From the NCBI GenBank assembly GCA_021779375.1, contig JAJYAT010000007.1, positions 1-58,393 of the forward strand: DNA of 58,393 nt, in the 5' to 3' direction. Both the position numbers and the translations under genes were made by a program. Shown one piece after another: positions 31,223-39,524 of the stretch. How positions within the stretch are numbered: position 1 is the first letter of the stretch; each line of letters starts with the position of its first letter. The notes beneath the pieces are model-generated. The model was given only the letters and a program-made list of their open reading frames with translations, was not told where the DNA came from and did no database searches. This DNA comes from a bacterium (GTDB lineage: Bacteria; Patescibacteriota; Gracilibacteria; JAHISY01).

Positions 31223-31299
31223 TGGTGGCACGGGGTGGAATTGAACCACCGACCTTGGGTTTATGAGTCCCACGCTCTAACCATCTGAGCTACCGTGCC
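31223..31299 (-). tRNA. tRNA-Met (elongator, anticodon CAT)
   Basis: 77 nt with encoded CCA. Acceptor GGCACGG / CCGTGCC, discriminator A, D-arm AGCTCAGATGGTTAGAGC, anticodon loop CTCATAA, T-loop TTCAATT. G1-C72 pairing and the lack of three G-C pairs in the anticodon stem argue against the initiator. It differs clearly from the Ile2 tRNA at 24172. Confidence 0.9.
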
Positions 31300-31418
31300 A
31301 TATCGTCAAAATTTTTTGCGGACAGATTGAGATTTTCTCACACATGGGCTCATAAGTCTCGTGCGCACCACGACTGACGACCGTGCCGAGGTTCGCTTAT
31401 TTTATTAAAATGCTACCC

Positions 31419-32897
31419 GTGCGACAACCCAAAAAGTCGGCGCTCACGATTATCTTCTTCGGCGCGTTTTTAGTTGGTGCTGGTCTTGCGGAATTCATCC
31501 GGCTTGATTTTCGAATTTTAATTTTCGCTTTAGTTGTCGCGCTGGTTCTCAGCTTGCTGCGTAAAAAACTGCCGCCAATTTTATTCGCGACTTGCGTGCT
31601 TATCGGGTTGGTTTTAGGTTTTGTGCGTTTTCAGTTTTCCATGAGTGAGGCACCTGATGCGTTGGTGCACTTCAATGATCGCGACCAGAAAATTGAGCTT
31701 GTCGGGACTGTCGCCGAGGAGCCCGATCGACGGAGCGACCATGCGAAATACACCATCGAAGTTGCCTCGGTGCGCGACGGCGAGGTTACAGAAAGCGCGA
31801 GTGGGCGAGTCTTGATCAAGACGGACTTACTGCCTGAATATTTTTATGGCGACGAGCTGCGATTGACGGGCAAACTCGAAACGCCTTTCGAAACAGACGA
31901 ATTCAGCTACCGCGATTATCTCGATCGCTTCGGTATCGGTTCGGTGCTTTATCGTCCGACGATTGAAAAAATTTCCGCTAACAATCGAAACCCGATTCTC
32001 ACTTGGCTGTTCGCCTTCAAAAAAAGTTTCGAAGATAAGATCAATCAAATTTTTCCTGAACCGACGGCGAGTCTCGAGGCAGGGCTTTTGATTGGCTCGC
32101 GCCGCGGAATTCCGGACGCTGTTTTAGCAGACTTCAATGCTGCCGGACTCACGCACATCATCGCCATCAGCGGTTACAATATTTCGCTCGTGATTGCTTT
32201 CATCACTGCGCTCTTCGGCTCATTCGTGCCACGGAAATACCAATTTCCACTCGCGGTTGTTTTGGTCACCGCGTTCACTCTGCTCGTCGGGGCGGGACCG
32301 GCGGTCGTGCGCGCCGCCATCATGGGTTTGCTCGCTTTCTTCGCGCTGACGAGCGGGCGGCAGTATCATGTCGGGCTCGCTTTCGTGCTCACCGCGGCGG
32401 CGATGGTTTTTTGGAACCCAAAAATTTTATTGCACGACGTTTCCTTCCAGCTTTCGTTCGCTGCCGTCGCGGGTTTGATTTTCGTCGGTCCGATATTGGA
32501 AAAATATTTCGCCAAAGTTCCGAATAAGTTTGCGATTCGGGATAGCTTATTACTCACGCTGTCCGCCCAGATTACGGCTGTGCCGCTCATCGTCTTTTAC
32601 TTCGCGCGGTTCTCGCTCGTCGCGCCACTCGCGAATCTGCTCGTTGCACCGGCAATCCCGCTCGCGATGCTGACGGGATTCATCGCGGTCGGTCTCGGCA
32701 CGATTTTTCTCCCAGCGGGCATGCTCGTCGGTTTCGTCGCCTACGGTTTGCTCGAATATATTCTTTTCGTTGCCCGAGAATTGGCAGCGCTGCCGCTCGC
32801 GAGTGTCGAGGTGGGGAATTTTGGAATCGCAGCGTTGGTGATTTATTACCTCGCGCTAATTGGATTTTTGATTTGGTATTTTAAAAAGAAGAAATGA
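31419..32897 (+). CDS. comEC: ComEC/Rec2-type DNA uptake channel, short form
   Basis: 492 residues. About ten membrane helices: N-terminal DUF4131-like part, then the competence domain with EAGLLIGSRRGIPDAVLADFNAAGLTHIIAISGYNISLVIAF and GAGPAVVRAAIMGLLAFFAL. It ends with the membrane part; the C-terminal metallo-beta-lactamase nuclease domain of full ComEC is absent. Frames open upstream at 31383 and 31410, but TAAAAT (31406-31411) ends 7 bases before the GTG at 31419, so I take that start. A prepilin peptidase at 57462 fits the same uptake system. It overlaps the next gene by ATGA. Confidence 0.88.
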   Translation: MRQPKKSALTIIFFGAFLVGAGLAEFIRLDFRILIFALVVALVLSLLRKKLPPILFATCVLIGLVLGFVRFQFSMSEAPDALVHFNDRDQKIELVGTVAEEPDRRSDHAKYTIEVASVRDGEVTESASGRVLIKTDLLPEYFYGDELRLTGKLETPFETDEFSYRDYLDRFGIGSVLYRPTIEKISANNRNPILTWLFAFKKSFEDKINQIFPEPTASLEAGLLIGSRRGIPDAVLADFNAAGLTHIIAISGYNISLVIAFITALFGSFVPRKYQFPLAVVLVTAFTLLVGAGPAVVRAAIMGLLAFFALTSGRQYHVGLAFVLTAAAMVFWNPKILLHDVSFQLSFAAVAGLIFVGPILEKYFAKVPNKFAIRDSLLLTLSAQITAVPLIVFYFARFSLVAPLANLLVAPAIPLAMLTGFIAVGLGTIFLPAGMLVGFVAYGLLEYILFVARELAALPLASVEVGNFGIAALVIYYLALIGFLIWYFKKKK

Positions 32898-33709
32898 ATA
32901 AAACCAGAAAGAATCATTTTTTACCCGAATTTTATTTAAAAGGATTTTTGAACGAAAGTCAGAAGTTATTCTCTTGCAGGAAAGTTAGGGGCAGCTGGCA
33001 ATACTATGGAGAAAAAGATCCTGGAGAAATTTTCTTTAAGAAAAAAATGCATCCCCAGCTTCATGAAGATTTTTTGAGTACGAGAGAATCTATTTGGAAC
33101 AAAATTTTTGAGAAGTTAAGAAAAAAAGACCTCTTCTCCATAAAGGAAGATGAATATTACAAAATTGGAGAGTTTGCGGCTTGGCAGTTTTTGAGACTGC
33201 CAAATTCAATGAAAATTGCGAAAGATTTTAATGATGAGCAAGTGCAGAAATCATTATCAAAAATTGACGCAGAAGTGCGACTGAGTGAAAAGCAAAAGTT
33301 ATTCACAAAAGACTTGTTTCCCAAAATAATTAATAGCCCAGAGGTTCAACTTCACTTTAGAAGTAATTCTGTCAAAGAATTTTCAAAGATGATTTTTTAT
33401 AGGGGCTGGGTTTTTTTGGTTGCCCCGAATGATATTAATTTTCTAACAAGTGATTCTCCATTTTATGCAGGAGGGGCTGTTGGCAATCAGCATTTTATTC
33501 CTCTGACAAAAACAGTAATGCTTCTTATTGGCAATAAGCCTTTAGAAAAACTTGAAATAATTCCATATTTTCCCGCTTGTGAAAAAATGGTTAATAATCT
33601 CAATTTCCATATAGCAAAATTAGCTTCGGAATATATTGCTGGTCCAAACAGAATTCAAGTCGAAAAAAACGCTAACGAAATTAATAAAATTTTTCAGGAG
33701 GATAAATGA
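32894..33709 (+). CDS. DUF4238 family protein
   Basis: 271 residues. The N-terminus KNHFLPEFYLKGFLNE and the later FLTSDSPFYAGG and HFIPLTKTVMLLIG are DUF4238 marks; the family function is unknown. The sequence is markedly AT-rich with AAA/ATA/AGA codons, unlike comEC, whose stop it overlaps by ATGA. This tight joint with a foreign-looking gene parallels the cargo genes at the purL 3' end. It is followed within 14 bases by the convergent malic enzyme gene. Confidence 0.85.
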   Translation: MNKTRKNHFLPEFYLKGFLNESQKLFSCRKVRGSWQYYGEKDPGEIFFKKKMHPQLHEDFLSTRESIWNKIFEKLRKKDLFSIKEDEYYKIGEFAAWQFLRLPNSMKIAKDFNDEQVQKSLSKIDAEVRLSEKQKLFTKDLFPKIINSPEVQLHFRSNSVKEFSKMIFYRGWVFLVAPNDINFLTSDSPFYAGGAVGNQHFIPLTKTVMLLIGNKPLEKLEIIPYFPACEKMVNNLNFHIAKLASEYIAGPNRIQVEKNANEINKIFQEDK

Positions 33710-33722
33710 CAGATAGTTATAT

Positions 33723-34880
33723 TTAGCACTTCACTGCCACACGGCGGACGGCGGCAGCGACTTTCTTCGCGACAGTTTTGTCGAGCGCAGACGGCACGAT
33801 TTTGTTCGCTGACGGATTCGGCACGCAACGCGCGATGGCGAGCGCGACTTCCATTTTCACTTTCTCGGTGATCCAGCAGCGGCAGTCGAGCGCACCGCGG
33901 AAGATTCCGGGGAAGGCGAGGACATTATTGATCTGATTCGGGAAGTCGGAGCGACCGGTCGCGATGACGGCGGCGCCGGCTTTCTTCGCAGCGTCAGGGT
34001 GGATTTCCGGGTCGGGATTTGCCATCGCGAAGATGATGGCCTTGTCCGCCATCGACTGTACCATTTTCGGCGTGACGGCGTCTTTCGCGCTTACTCCGAT
34101 GAAGACATCGGCGCCTTTGAGCGCGTCGGCGAGCGAGCCTTTCGTCATGGAGCGATTGGTCACTTTCGCGAGCTCGACTTTGAAATGATTCATGTTGTCC
34201 TGGCGACCTTCATAAATCGCACCGGCGCGGTCGCACATCACGACATCTTTCACGCCGTATTTCAAAAGCAATTTCGCGCAGGCCGTGCCAGCCGCGCCAG
34301 CGCCATTGAACACGACATGCAGGTCGGAGATTTTTTTGCCGACGACTTTCGCGGCGTTGATGAGTCCGGCGAGTACGACGATAGCGGTGCCGTGTTGGTC
34401 ATCGTGGAAAATTGGAATTTTGGGCAGGCGTTTTTTCAATTCATTCTCGATCTCAAAACAACGCGGCGCGGAGATGTCTTCCAGATTGATGCCGCCGTAG
34501 GCCGGGGCGATTTTCGTGACGATTTCGATAATTTCTTTGGGATCTTTCGTCGAAAGACAGATGGGCACGCAGTCCACGCCGCCGAACATTTTGAACAAAA
34601 CCGACTTGCCTTCCATCACGGGCAGCGCGGCTTCCGGTCCGATGTCGCCGAGTCCGAGTACGGCTGTGCCATCAGTCACGATTAGAATCGTGTTACCTTT
34701 CCAGCAATAATCGTAAGCTTTTTCTGCGTCTTGCGCGATTTCGAGACAAGGTTTCGCGACGCCGGGTGTGTAGGCGAGACCGAGCTCCTCTTTGCTGCGG
34801 ATTTTTTTCTTCAGACTGATTTCGATTTTGCCGCGTAATTTTTTGTGATAATCGAGTGCGAGTTTTTTGAGGTCGGCCAT
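33723..34880 (-). CDS. NAD(P)-dependent malic enzyme
   Basis: Oxidative decarboxylation of malate to pyruvate. 385 residues, the short bacterial form without the phosphotransacetylase domain. Visible: LGLAYTPGVAKPCLEI, ILIVTDGTAVLGLGDIGPEAALPVMEGK, INLEDISAPRCFEIE (metal Glu/Asp), FHDDQHGTAIVVLAGL, a Rossmann VFNGAGAAGTACAKLLL and ANPDPEIHPDAA. The C-terminus is Lys/Val-rich. It is last in the minus-strand series rseP-trxB-malic enzyme, 9 bases after trxB. Confidence 0.93.
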   Translation of the reverse strand: MADLKKLALDYHKKLRGKIEISLKKKIRSKEELGLAYTPGVAKPCLEIAQDAEKAYDYCWKGNTILIVTDGTAVLGLGDIGPEAALPVMEGKSVLFKMFGGVDCVPICLSTKDPKEIIEIVTKIAPAYGGINLEDISAPRCFEIENELKKRLPKIPIFHDDQHGTAIVVLAGLINAAKVVGKKISDLHVVFNGAGAAGTACAKLLLKYGVKDVVMCDRAGAIYEGRQDNMNHFKVELAKVTNRSMTKGSLADALKGADVFIGVSAKDAVTPKMVQSMADKAIIFAMANPDPEIHPDAAKKAGAAVIATGRSDFPNQINNVLAFPGIFRGALDCRCWITEKVKMEVALAIARCVPNPSANKIVPSALDKTVAKKVAAAVRRVAVKC

Positions 34881-34889
34881 TTTAAAAAA

Positions 34890-35783
34890 TTAAGAATTTA
34901 AAAATTCAAAAACTTCGTGGGCGGCGTGCGCACCTTCCGCTACTCCCGTGATGACTTGCTTCCAGTCTGAATCGGTGACATCGCCTGCGGCGAAGACGCC
35001 CGGTACGTTGGTGTGCGCATAGCGGTCGATTTTGATTTCGCCTTTTGTGTTCAGCGCGACGCCCAATTTTTCTGCGAGGGTGCTGCGCGGGATGCGTCCG
35101 ATTTGGACAAAGACGCCATCGAGTTTTAATTCTTCGCCGTTGTCGAGTCGTACACCTTCGACTTTTTCTCCACCAAAAATTTCAACCACATTCACGTTGG
35201 TTTTTACTTCGATTTTCTTCTTGCCCTCAAGTCGGCGGAGATTGATAGGCTCGGCGCGCAGCTTGTCACCGCGGTACAAAATCCAAACTTTCGCAGCGTG
35301 TTCTGCCAAAATCAAACTTTCATTCACACACGAATCGCTGCCACCGACGAGTGCGACAACTTTGCCATTGTAAAAAGGCGCATCACAGGTAGCGCAATAG
35401 CTCACGCCTTTATTCTCGAACTCGATGCCGCCGGGGACATCTGCGAGTCGACGATGACTGGTGCCCGTCGCAAGAATGATACTTTTCGCCTCGAAGGTTT
35501 CGTTTGCTGTCTCCACCACAAATTTATTTTTTACTTTCTCGACTGACTTGACGCGTGTATTTTTGAATTCGGCACCGACGCCTTTGGCGTGCTCGATCAA
35601 ATTGCGCGCGAGCTGAAATCCGCTCAGGCTGCGTGAACCGGGATAATTTTCCACGAGATGCGTAGCAGCTATCGCGCCGCCTTCTGCATCACCGAGCACG
35701 AGCGTCTTGAGCTCGAAACGGCGCGCATAAATCGCCGCGCCGCATCCGGCGACCCCGCTGCCGATGATAATCAGGTCGTACAT
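34890..35783 (-). CDS. trxB: Thioredoxin-disulfide reductase-like flavoprotein
   Basis: Moves electrons from NADPH through FAD to a redox Cys pair. 297 residues: FAD loop IIIGSGVAGCGAAIYARR, active site YCATCDAPFYNG (CxxC), NADPH loop VALVGGSDSCVNESL, and C-terminal GVFAAGDVTDSDWKQVITGVAEGAHAA. The annotated frame opens 3 codons earlier (MTEM). TAAAAT (35791-35796) overlaps that first ATG and sits 7 bases before the second, which also matches family N-termini, so the start is 35783. Thioredoxin itself is not in the window. Confidence 0.92.
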   Translation of the reverse strand: MYDLIIIGSGVAGCGAAIYARRFELKTLVLGDAEGGAIAATHLVENYPGSRSLSGFQLARNLIEHAKGVGAEFKNTRVKSVEKVKNKFVVETANETFEAKSIILATGTSHRRLADVPGGIEFENKGVSYCATCDAPFYNGKVVALVGGSDSCVNESLILAEHAAKVWILYRGDKLRAEPINLRRLEGKKKIEVKTNVNVVEIFGGEKVEGVRLDNGEELKLDGVFVQIGRIPRSTLAEKLGVALNTKGEIKIDRYAHTNVPGVFAAGDVTDSDWKQVITGVAEGAHAAHEVFEFLNS

Positions 35784-35793
35784 TTCCGTCATT

Positions 35794-36900
35794 TTAGCGG
35801 AAAATATCTTGCCATGAAATCACGACGAGTAGCGTGAGCAAAAGAATATAACCCGCCGCATGGATTTTGGCTTCTAATTTCACGCTCGGTTTTTTGCGGA
35901 AAATTCCTTCGAAAATCAGAAACAAAAGTCGACCGCCGTCGAGCGCGGGAATGGGCAGAATATTGAAAATGGCGAGCGTAATCGAGAGCAGGGCAGCGAA
36001 ATTTAGCAGCGCGAGTAGGCTGCTCGCACGGTAGTAAGTTTCTTTCGCGATGGCGACCGGTCCGCCGATACCAGCGGGCATTTGTCCGTGAATCAGCCCG
36101 CCGAAAAGTCCGCCGATTGATTGGACGATTAAGACCGTGAGTCGTCCGGTCTCCTTGCCCGCTTCGATGACCGAGATTGGAAAAGGATAACGCAACTCGA
36201 TGGCCGTGAGTGGTCCGGAAATTTCCACGCCGATTTCGCCAGCGGCATTCGGTGTGAGTGTTGTCTCTAGGTTCGCTTTGCGACGAATGATGGAAATTGT
36301 GGTTGGCTCATTCGCATGTTTCCGCAGCAGGCTTTTGAATTCGGTCGCATCGGCAAATGTTTCACCGTTTACGGCCGAGATGAAATCGTAAGGTTTCAGC
36401 TCGCTTTGTGCTGCGGTGCCGTCTTTCAAAACCTCACTCACGAGCATGCCGAGCGGTTCGGAGCTGACGAATTCCGCCTGGGGATTCCCCGTGAGTGTCG
36501 CGTCAATCTGGTCACTCGGAGCAAGCACAGTCATCCCGACCGAGAAGACAATCGTGAGCAGGATGAAACCAGTCAATAAATTCATCGTCACGCCGGCACA
36601 GACAATCACGATACGTTGCCAAACTTTTTTTGTCGCGAAAGAATCTTTACCTTGTAAAAATTTACGCTCGCTCGCATCCTCGCCCTTCATGCGCACGAAT
36701 CCGCCGAGCGGGAGCCAATTCAAAGTGTATTCGGTCTTCTTCTTGTCGCGCCAGAGTTTCTTCGCCTGTGGCGGGAGACCGAGCCCGAATTCCTCGACTT
36801 TGACCCCGAAAAAGCGCGCCATCGTGAAGTGTCCAAATTCGTGCACTAAGATCAGCAACGAAAAAATAACAATAAAAGCGATGATGGCAGCAAACAGCAT
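35794..36900 (-). CDS. rseP: Site-2 intramembrane metalloprotease RseP/RasP
   Basis: Cleaves membrane-spanning regulators and signal-peptide remnants. 368 residues: first helix with zinc site ILVHEFGHFTMARFFGVKVEEFGLGL, LNWLPLGGFVRMKGED, one PDZ domain (about residues 170-250), and the last helices with FNILPIPALDGGRLLFL (third zinc ligand Asp). TAAAAT lies 10 bases before the ATG. The gene ends 10 bases before trxB, whose promoter box overlaps its stop. Confidence 0.94.
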   Translation of the reverse strand: MLFAAIIAFIVIFSLLILVHEFGHFTMARFFGVKVEEFGLGLPPQAKKLWRDKKKTEYTLNWLPLGGFVRMKGEDASERKFLQGKDSFATKKVWQRIVIVCAGVTMNLLTGFILLTIVFSVGMTVLAPSDQIDATLTGNPQAEFVSSEPLGMLVSEVLKDGTAAQSELKPYDFISAVNGETFADATEFKSLLRKHANEPTTISIIRRKANLETTLTPNAAGEIGVEISGPLTAIELRYPFPISVIEAGKETGRLTVLIVQSIGGLFGGLIHGQMPAGIGGPVAIAKETYYRASSLLALLNFAALLSITLAIFNILPIPALDGGRLLFLIFEGIFRKKPSVKLEAKIHAAGYILLLTLLVVISWQDIFR

Positions 36901-36916
36901 AGCAAAAATGATTTTA

Positions 36917-37477
36917 TCAAATTTTCAGCATCTCGTCGGTCTTTTGCTTGGCGGTCGCTTCGATTTGTTCGTTGGTCACATTGATTTTTTCTTGCAGTTT
37001 CTTGTCGAAGAGTTTTTCTTCGTCTTCGCCAATTTGTTCAGTTTCCGTTGCTGCCTTGGCTTTTTTCCGCAAATCTTCGCGGATGCGGCGTACCGCAATT
37101 TTCGCGTTTTCGGCGAACTCGCTGACGAGCTTCGTGAGAGTTTTACGTCGTTCCTCCGTGAGTGGCGGAATATTCAGAATAATCCGCAGGCCGTCATTAT
37201 TCGGATTCAGCCCGAGTGCGGAATCACGCAAACCTTTTTCGACGGCAGCGAGATTCGATTTGTCCCAGGGTTCGATAAAAATGGTTTTCGGATCGGGGAT
37301 ACCGATGTTCGCGATATTACGAATTGGCTGCGAGGCACCGTAAATCTCCACTTGTAGGTTTTCCACCAGCGTCGCGCTCGCACGACCGATTTGCAATCCG
37401 CTGAGCTCGGTCTTGAGCCGTTCCAGTGCTTTCGCGAGATGGTCGTCAGCGAGGTCGAGAAGTTCAGAAATACTCAT
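36917..37477 (-). CDS. frr: Ribosome recycling factor
   Basis: Splits post-termination ribosomes with EF-G. 186 residues, L-shaped helical bundle; marks LERLKTELSGLQIGRASATLVENLQVEIYG, PIRNIANIGIPDPKTIFIEPWDKS, GLNPNNDGLRIILNIPPLTEERRKTL, and AVRRIREDLRKKAKAA. A G-free repeat leader (37478-37522) separates it from pyrH and replaces a ribosome site. Confidence 0.96.
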   Translation of the reverse strand: MSISELLDLADDHLAKALERLKTELSGLQIGRASATLVENLQVEIYGASQPIRNIANIGIPDPKTIFIEPWDKSNLAAVEKGLRDSALGLNPNNDGLRIILNIPPLTEERRKTLTKLVSEFAENAKIAVRRIREDLRKKAKAATETEQIGEDEEKLFDKKLQEKINVTNEQIEATAKQKTDEMLKI

Positions 37478-37522
37478 TGGTAGGTAGTGTTAGGGGATAG
37501 TGTTAGTGAATAGTGTTAGTGT
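37478..37522 (-). repeat. ACTAACACT repeats directly before frr
   Basis: On the coding strand the 45 bases before the ATG consist of (C)ACTAACACTA units (three near copies) and contain almost no G and no Shine-Dalgarno site. The complementary GTGTTAGT units also fill the linker DNA of the M23-SLH gene (about 12515-12550). It could be an unstructured translation leader or a dispersed low-complexity repeat. Confidence 0.6.
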
Positions 37523-37527
37523 TTAAC

Positions 37528-38226
37528 TCAGTTTTTACTGTAAATTAGGCTGCCGATATTCTCACCCGCCACGGCTTTTTTTAAAAGTCCCGTTTTCGCG
37601 AAATTGAAAATACGGATGGAAACATTTTTCTTTGCCAAAATTTCAAAAGCTTCGCGATCCATGACGCCGAGATTTTGCGCGAGGACTTCGGCGAAACTGA
37701 CTTTTTTCAAAAGCTTGGCGGACTTCGCTTGGCGCGGGTCGCGGTCGAAGACGCCGGCGACATTGGTCGCCTTCACGACCAGCTCACAACCTAGCTCCAC
37801 CGCGCGCAGTGCCGCGGCTGTGTCCGTCGTCACACCGGATTTGCCGGTGCCGCCCGCGAGAATGGCGACACCTTTTTTCTCTAAAAATTTACGTGCCGCT
37901 TGGGCGGAATATTTTGCCGCGAGCTCATCCGCGACTTTCACGGCGGAAAATACTTGCACGCGCAGTCCGAGCGCCGCGAGCGTGTTTTTCAAAACTACGG
38001 CATTAAACACCGTCGCCGTCATACCAAGGAAATCCGACTCGACGCGCCCGATTGCCAAATTTTTCTTATCGCGAAAACGCCAAATATTGCCACCGCCGAT
38101 GACGATGGCGAGTGAACATTTTTCCGCGGCGGCGGCAATCTCACGCACAGTTCTTTGTAAAATTTTCGCTTCGACACCACCACTGCCCAGCGCTTCGCCC
38201 GATAATTTCAGGAGGATTTTCTTCAT
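37528..38226 (-). CDS. pyrH: UMP kinase
   Basis: Phosphorylates UMP; a hexameric amino-acid-kinase fold protein. 232 residues: KILLKLSGEALG, VIGGGNIWRF, FLGMTATVFNAVVLKNTLAALG, VAILAGGTGKSGVTTDTAAALRAVELGCELVVKATNVAGVFDRDPR (substrate and Mg residues), and C-terminal IRIFNF. Its start overlaps the lysA stop (ATGA) and it is followed by frr. The usual partners rpsB and tsf are absent here. Confidence 0.95.
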   Translation of the reverse strand: MKKILLKLSGEALGSGGVEAKILQRTVREIAAAAEKCSLAIVIGGGNIWRFRDKKNLAIGRVESDFLGMTATVFNAVVLKNTLAALGLRVQVFSAVKVADELAAKYSAQAARKFLEKKGVAILAGGTGKSGVTTDTAAALRAVELGCELVVKATNVAGVFDRDPRQAKSAKLLKKVSFAEVLAQNLGVMDREAFEILAKKNVSIRIFNFAKTGLLKKAVAGENIGSLIYSKN

Positions 38227-39524
38227 TTCAGGCGAGTAGGAATTTTTTGCTTGCCGATGATTTCCGCGCTGCCCTCACGTTCACGAATAATTTCGGCATT
38301 TTTTCCATTTACCAAAATTTCCGCCGGTCGCGCGCGGGTGTTGTAATTACTCGCCATACCAAAACCGTAGGCACCGGCGTCGAGCAAGATGAGCAAATCT
38401 TTTTCTGCAATTTTCGGCAGCAGGCGGTCACGAGCAAGCTGATCCGTGTTTTCACAAATTGGACCGACGACTGAGACAGTTTGCGGATTCTTCTTTTCCA
38501 ATTTTCCATCGACCAAAATCTCGTGCCAGGCATCGTAAAGCATCGGACGTAAAAGCGTCTGCATGCCAGCATCCACACCGACAAAAGTTTTCGCTGCTTG
38601 TTTAATAGTATTTACGCGTGTCAATAAAATTCCGGCATCGCCGACGAGGTAGCGTCCGGGCTCGAGCATCAGCTTCGGATTGCCGAGCTCAAATTTTTTC
38701 ACGCCCTCCGTGAAGACCTCGGCAGTTTTTTTAATCGCTTGTTCGAGGTCGAGAATTTTTTCACTGGCGCGATAGGGAATGCCGAGTCCGCCGCCGAGGT
38801 CAATGAATTCAAATTCGATGCCGACCTTTTGGCGAATCACACCCGCGAATTCCAAAAGCTTCTGCGTCGCGCTTGAAAAGTAATTCTCATCGAGTACGCA
38901 GCTGCCCGTCATCATGTGCAATCCAAATTTTTTCACCCCTGCCTTTTTCGCGATTTGAAAAGCTTTAACAGCGTTTGCCAAACTCTCGCCAAACTTCGCG
39001 TCTTTGCCTGCGAAGACCAACTTCTTAATTTTCCCGCCGGAAATTCCTGGGTTCACGCGCATCGAGAAGAGCGGCGGTTTCCCAAACTGCAAAAGTCTAG
39101 TTGCCGCCGAGAGCGAGTCGACATTGATGGCGACGCCTGCTTTCAGTCCGAATTTCAGTTCTTCGTCAGAGTGGAAAACGCCGGAGTACAAAATTTTATC
39201 TTTGGCGAAGCCGACTTTCCGTGCGAGCTCGATTTCAAACGGTCCCGCCGCGTCCGCTCCCAAATTTTCACTGCGCAAAATTGCAAGCACCGAAAGATTG
39301 TTGTTCGCTTTCACGGCGTAATAAAGCTGCGAGTGAGGCATGAATTTCGCGAGCGCAGTTTTGACACGGCGTGCGTTCGCGCGAATTCGACTTTCGGAAT
39401 AAACGTAAAGTGGCGTGCCGAATTTCTCCGCCAAACTCTTCGCGCTCACTTGCTCAACAAAAATTTTGCCAGTCTGCGCTGACAAAAAATCGCGGTTACG
39501 GAAAAATTTATTGCTTGGTGGCAT
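38223..39524 (-). CDS. lysA: Diaminopimelate decarboxylase
   Basis: PLP enzyme of fold III that makes lysine from meso-DAP. 433 residues from the ATG at 39524 (MPPSNKFFRNRDFLSAQ); the longer frame is the TPR gene end read in another phase. Marks: YVYSESRIRANARRVK, YYAVKANNNLSVLAIL (Schiff-base Lys), GADAAGPFEIELARK, HMMTGSC, IDLGGGLGIPY, LEPGRYLVGDAG, GPICENTDQLARDRLLP (active Cys-Glu) and DAGAYGFGMASNYNTRARPAEILV. This supports a DAP route to lysine. It overlaps the TPR gene by 17 bases. Confidence 0.93.
   Translation of the reverse strand: MPPSNKFFRNRDFLSAQTGKIFVEQVSAKSLAEKFGTPLYVYSESRIRANARRVKTALAKFMPHSQLYYAVKANNNLSVLAILRSENLGADAAGPFEIELARKVGFAKDKILYSGVFHSDEELKFGLKAGVAINVDSLSAATRLLQFGKPPLFSMRVNPGISGGKIKKLVFAGKDAKFGESLANAVKAFQIAKKAGVKKFGLHMMTGSCVLDENYFSSATQKLLEFAGVIRQKVGIEFEFIDLGGGLGIPYRASEKILDLEQAIKKTAEVFTEGVKKFELGNPKLMLEPGRYLVGDAGILLTRVNTIKQAAKTFVGVDAGMQTLLRPMLYDAWHEILVDGKLEKKNPQTVSVVGPICENTDQLARDRLLPKIAEKDLLILLDAGAYGFGMASNYNTRARPAEILVNGKNAEIIREREGSAEIIGKQKIPTRLK

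Noticed and set aside
31330-31390. tRNA-Met fragment upstream of comEC (GGGCTCATAAG...GACCGTGCC)
   Set aside because: Only short scattered matches in inconsistent orientation; unlike the tRNA-Tyr remnant they do not keep order or arms.
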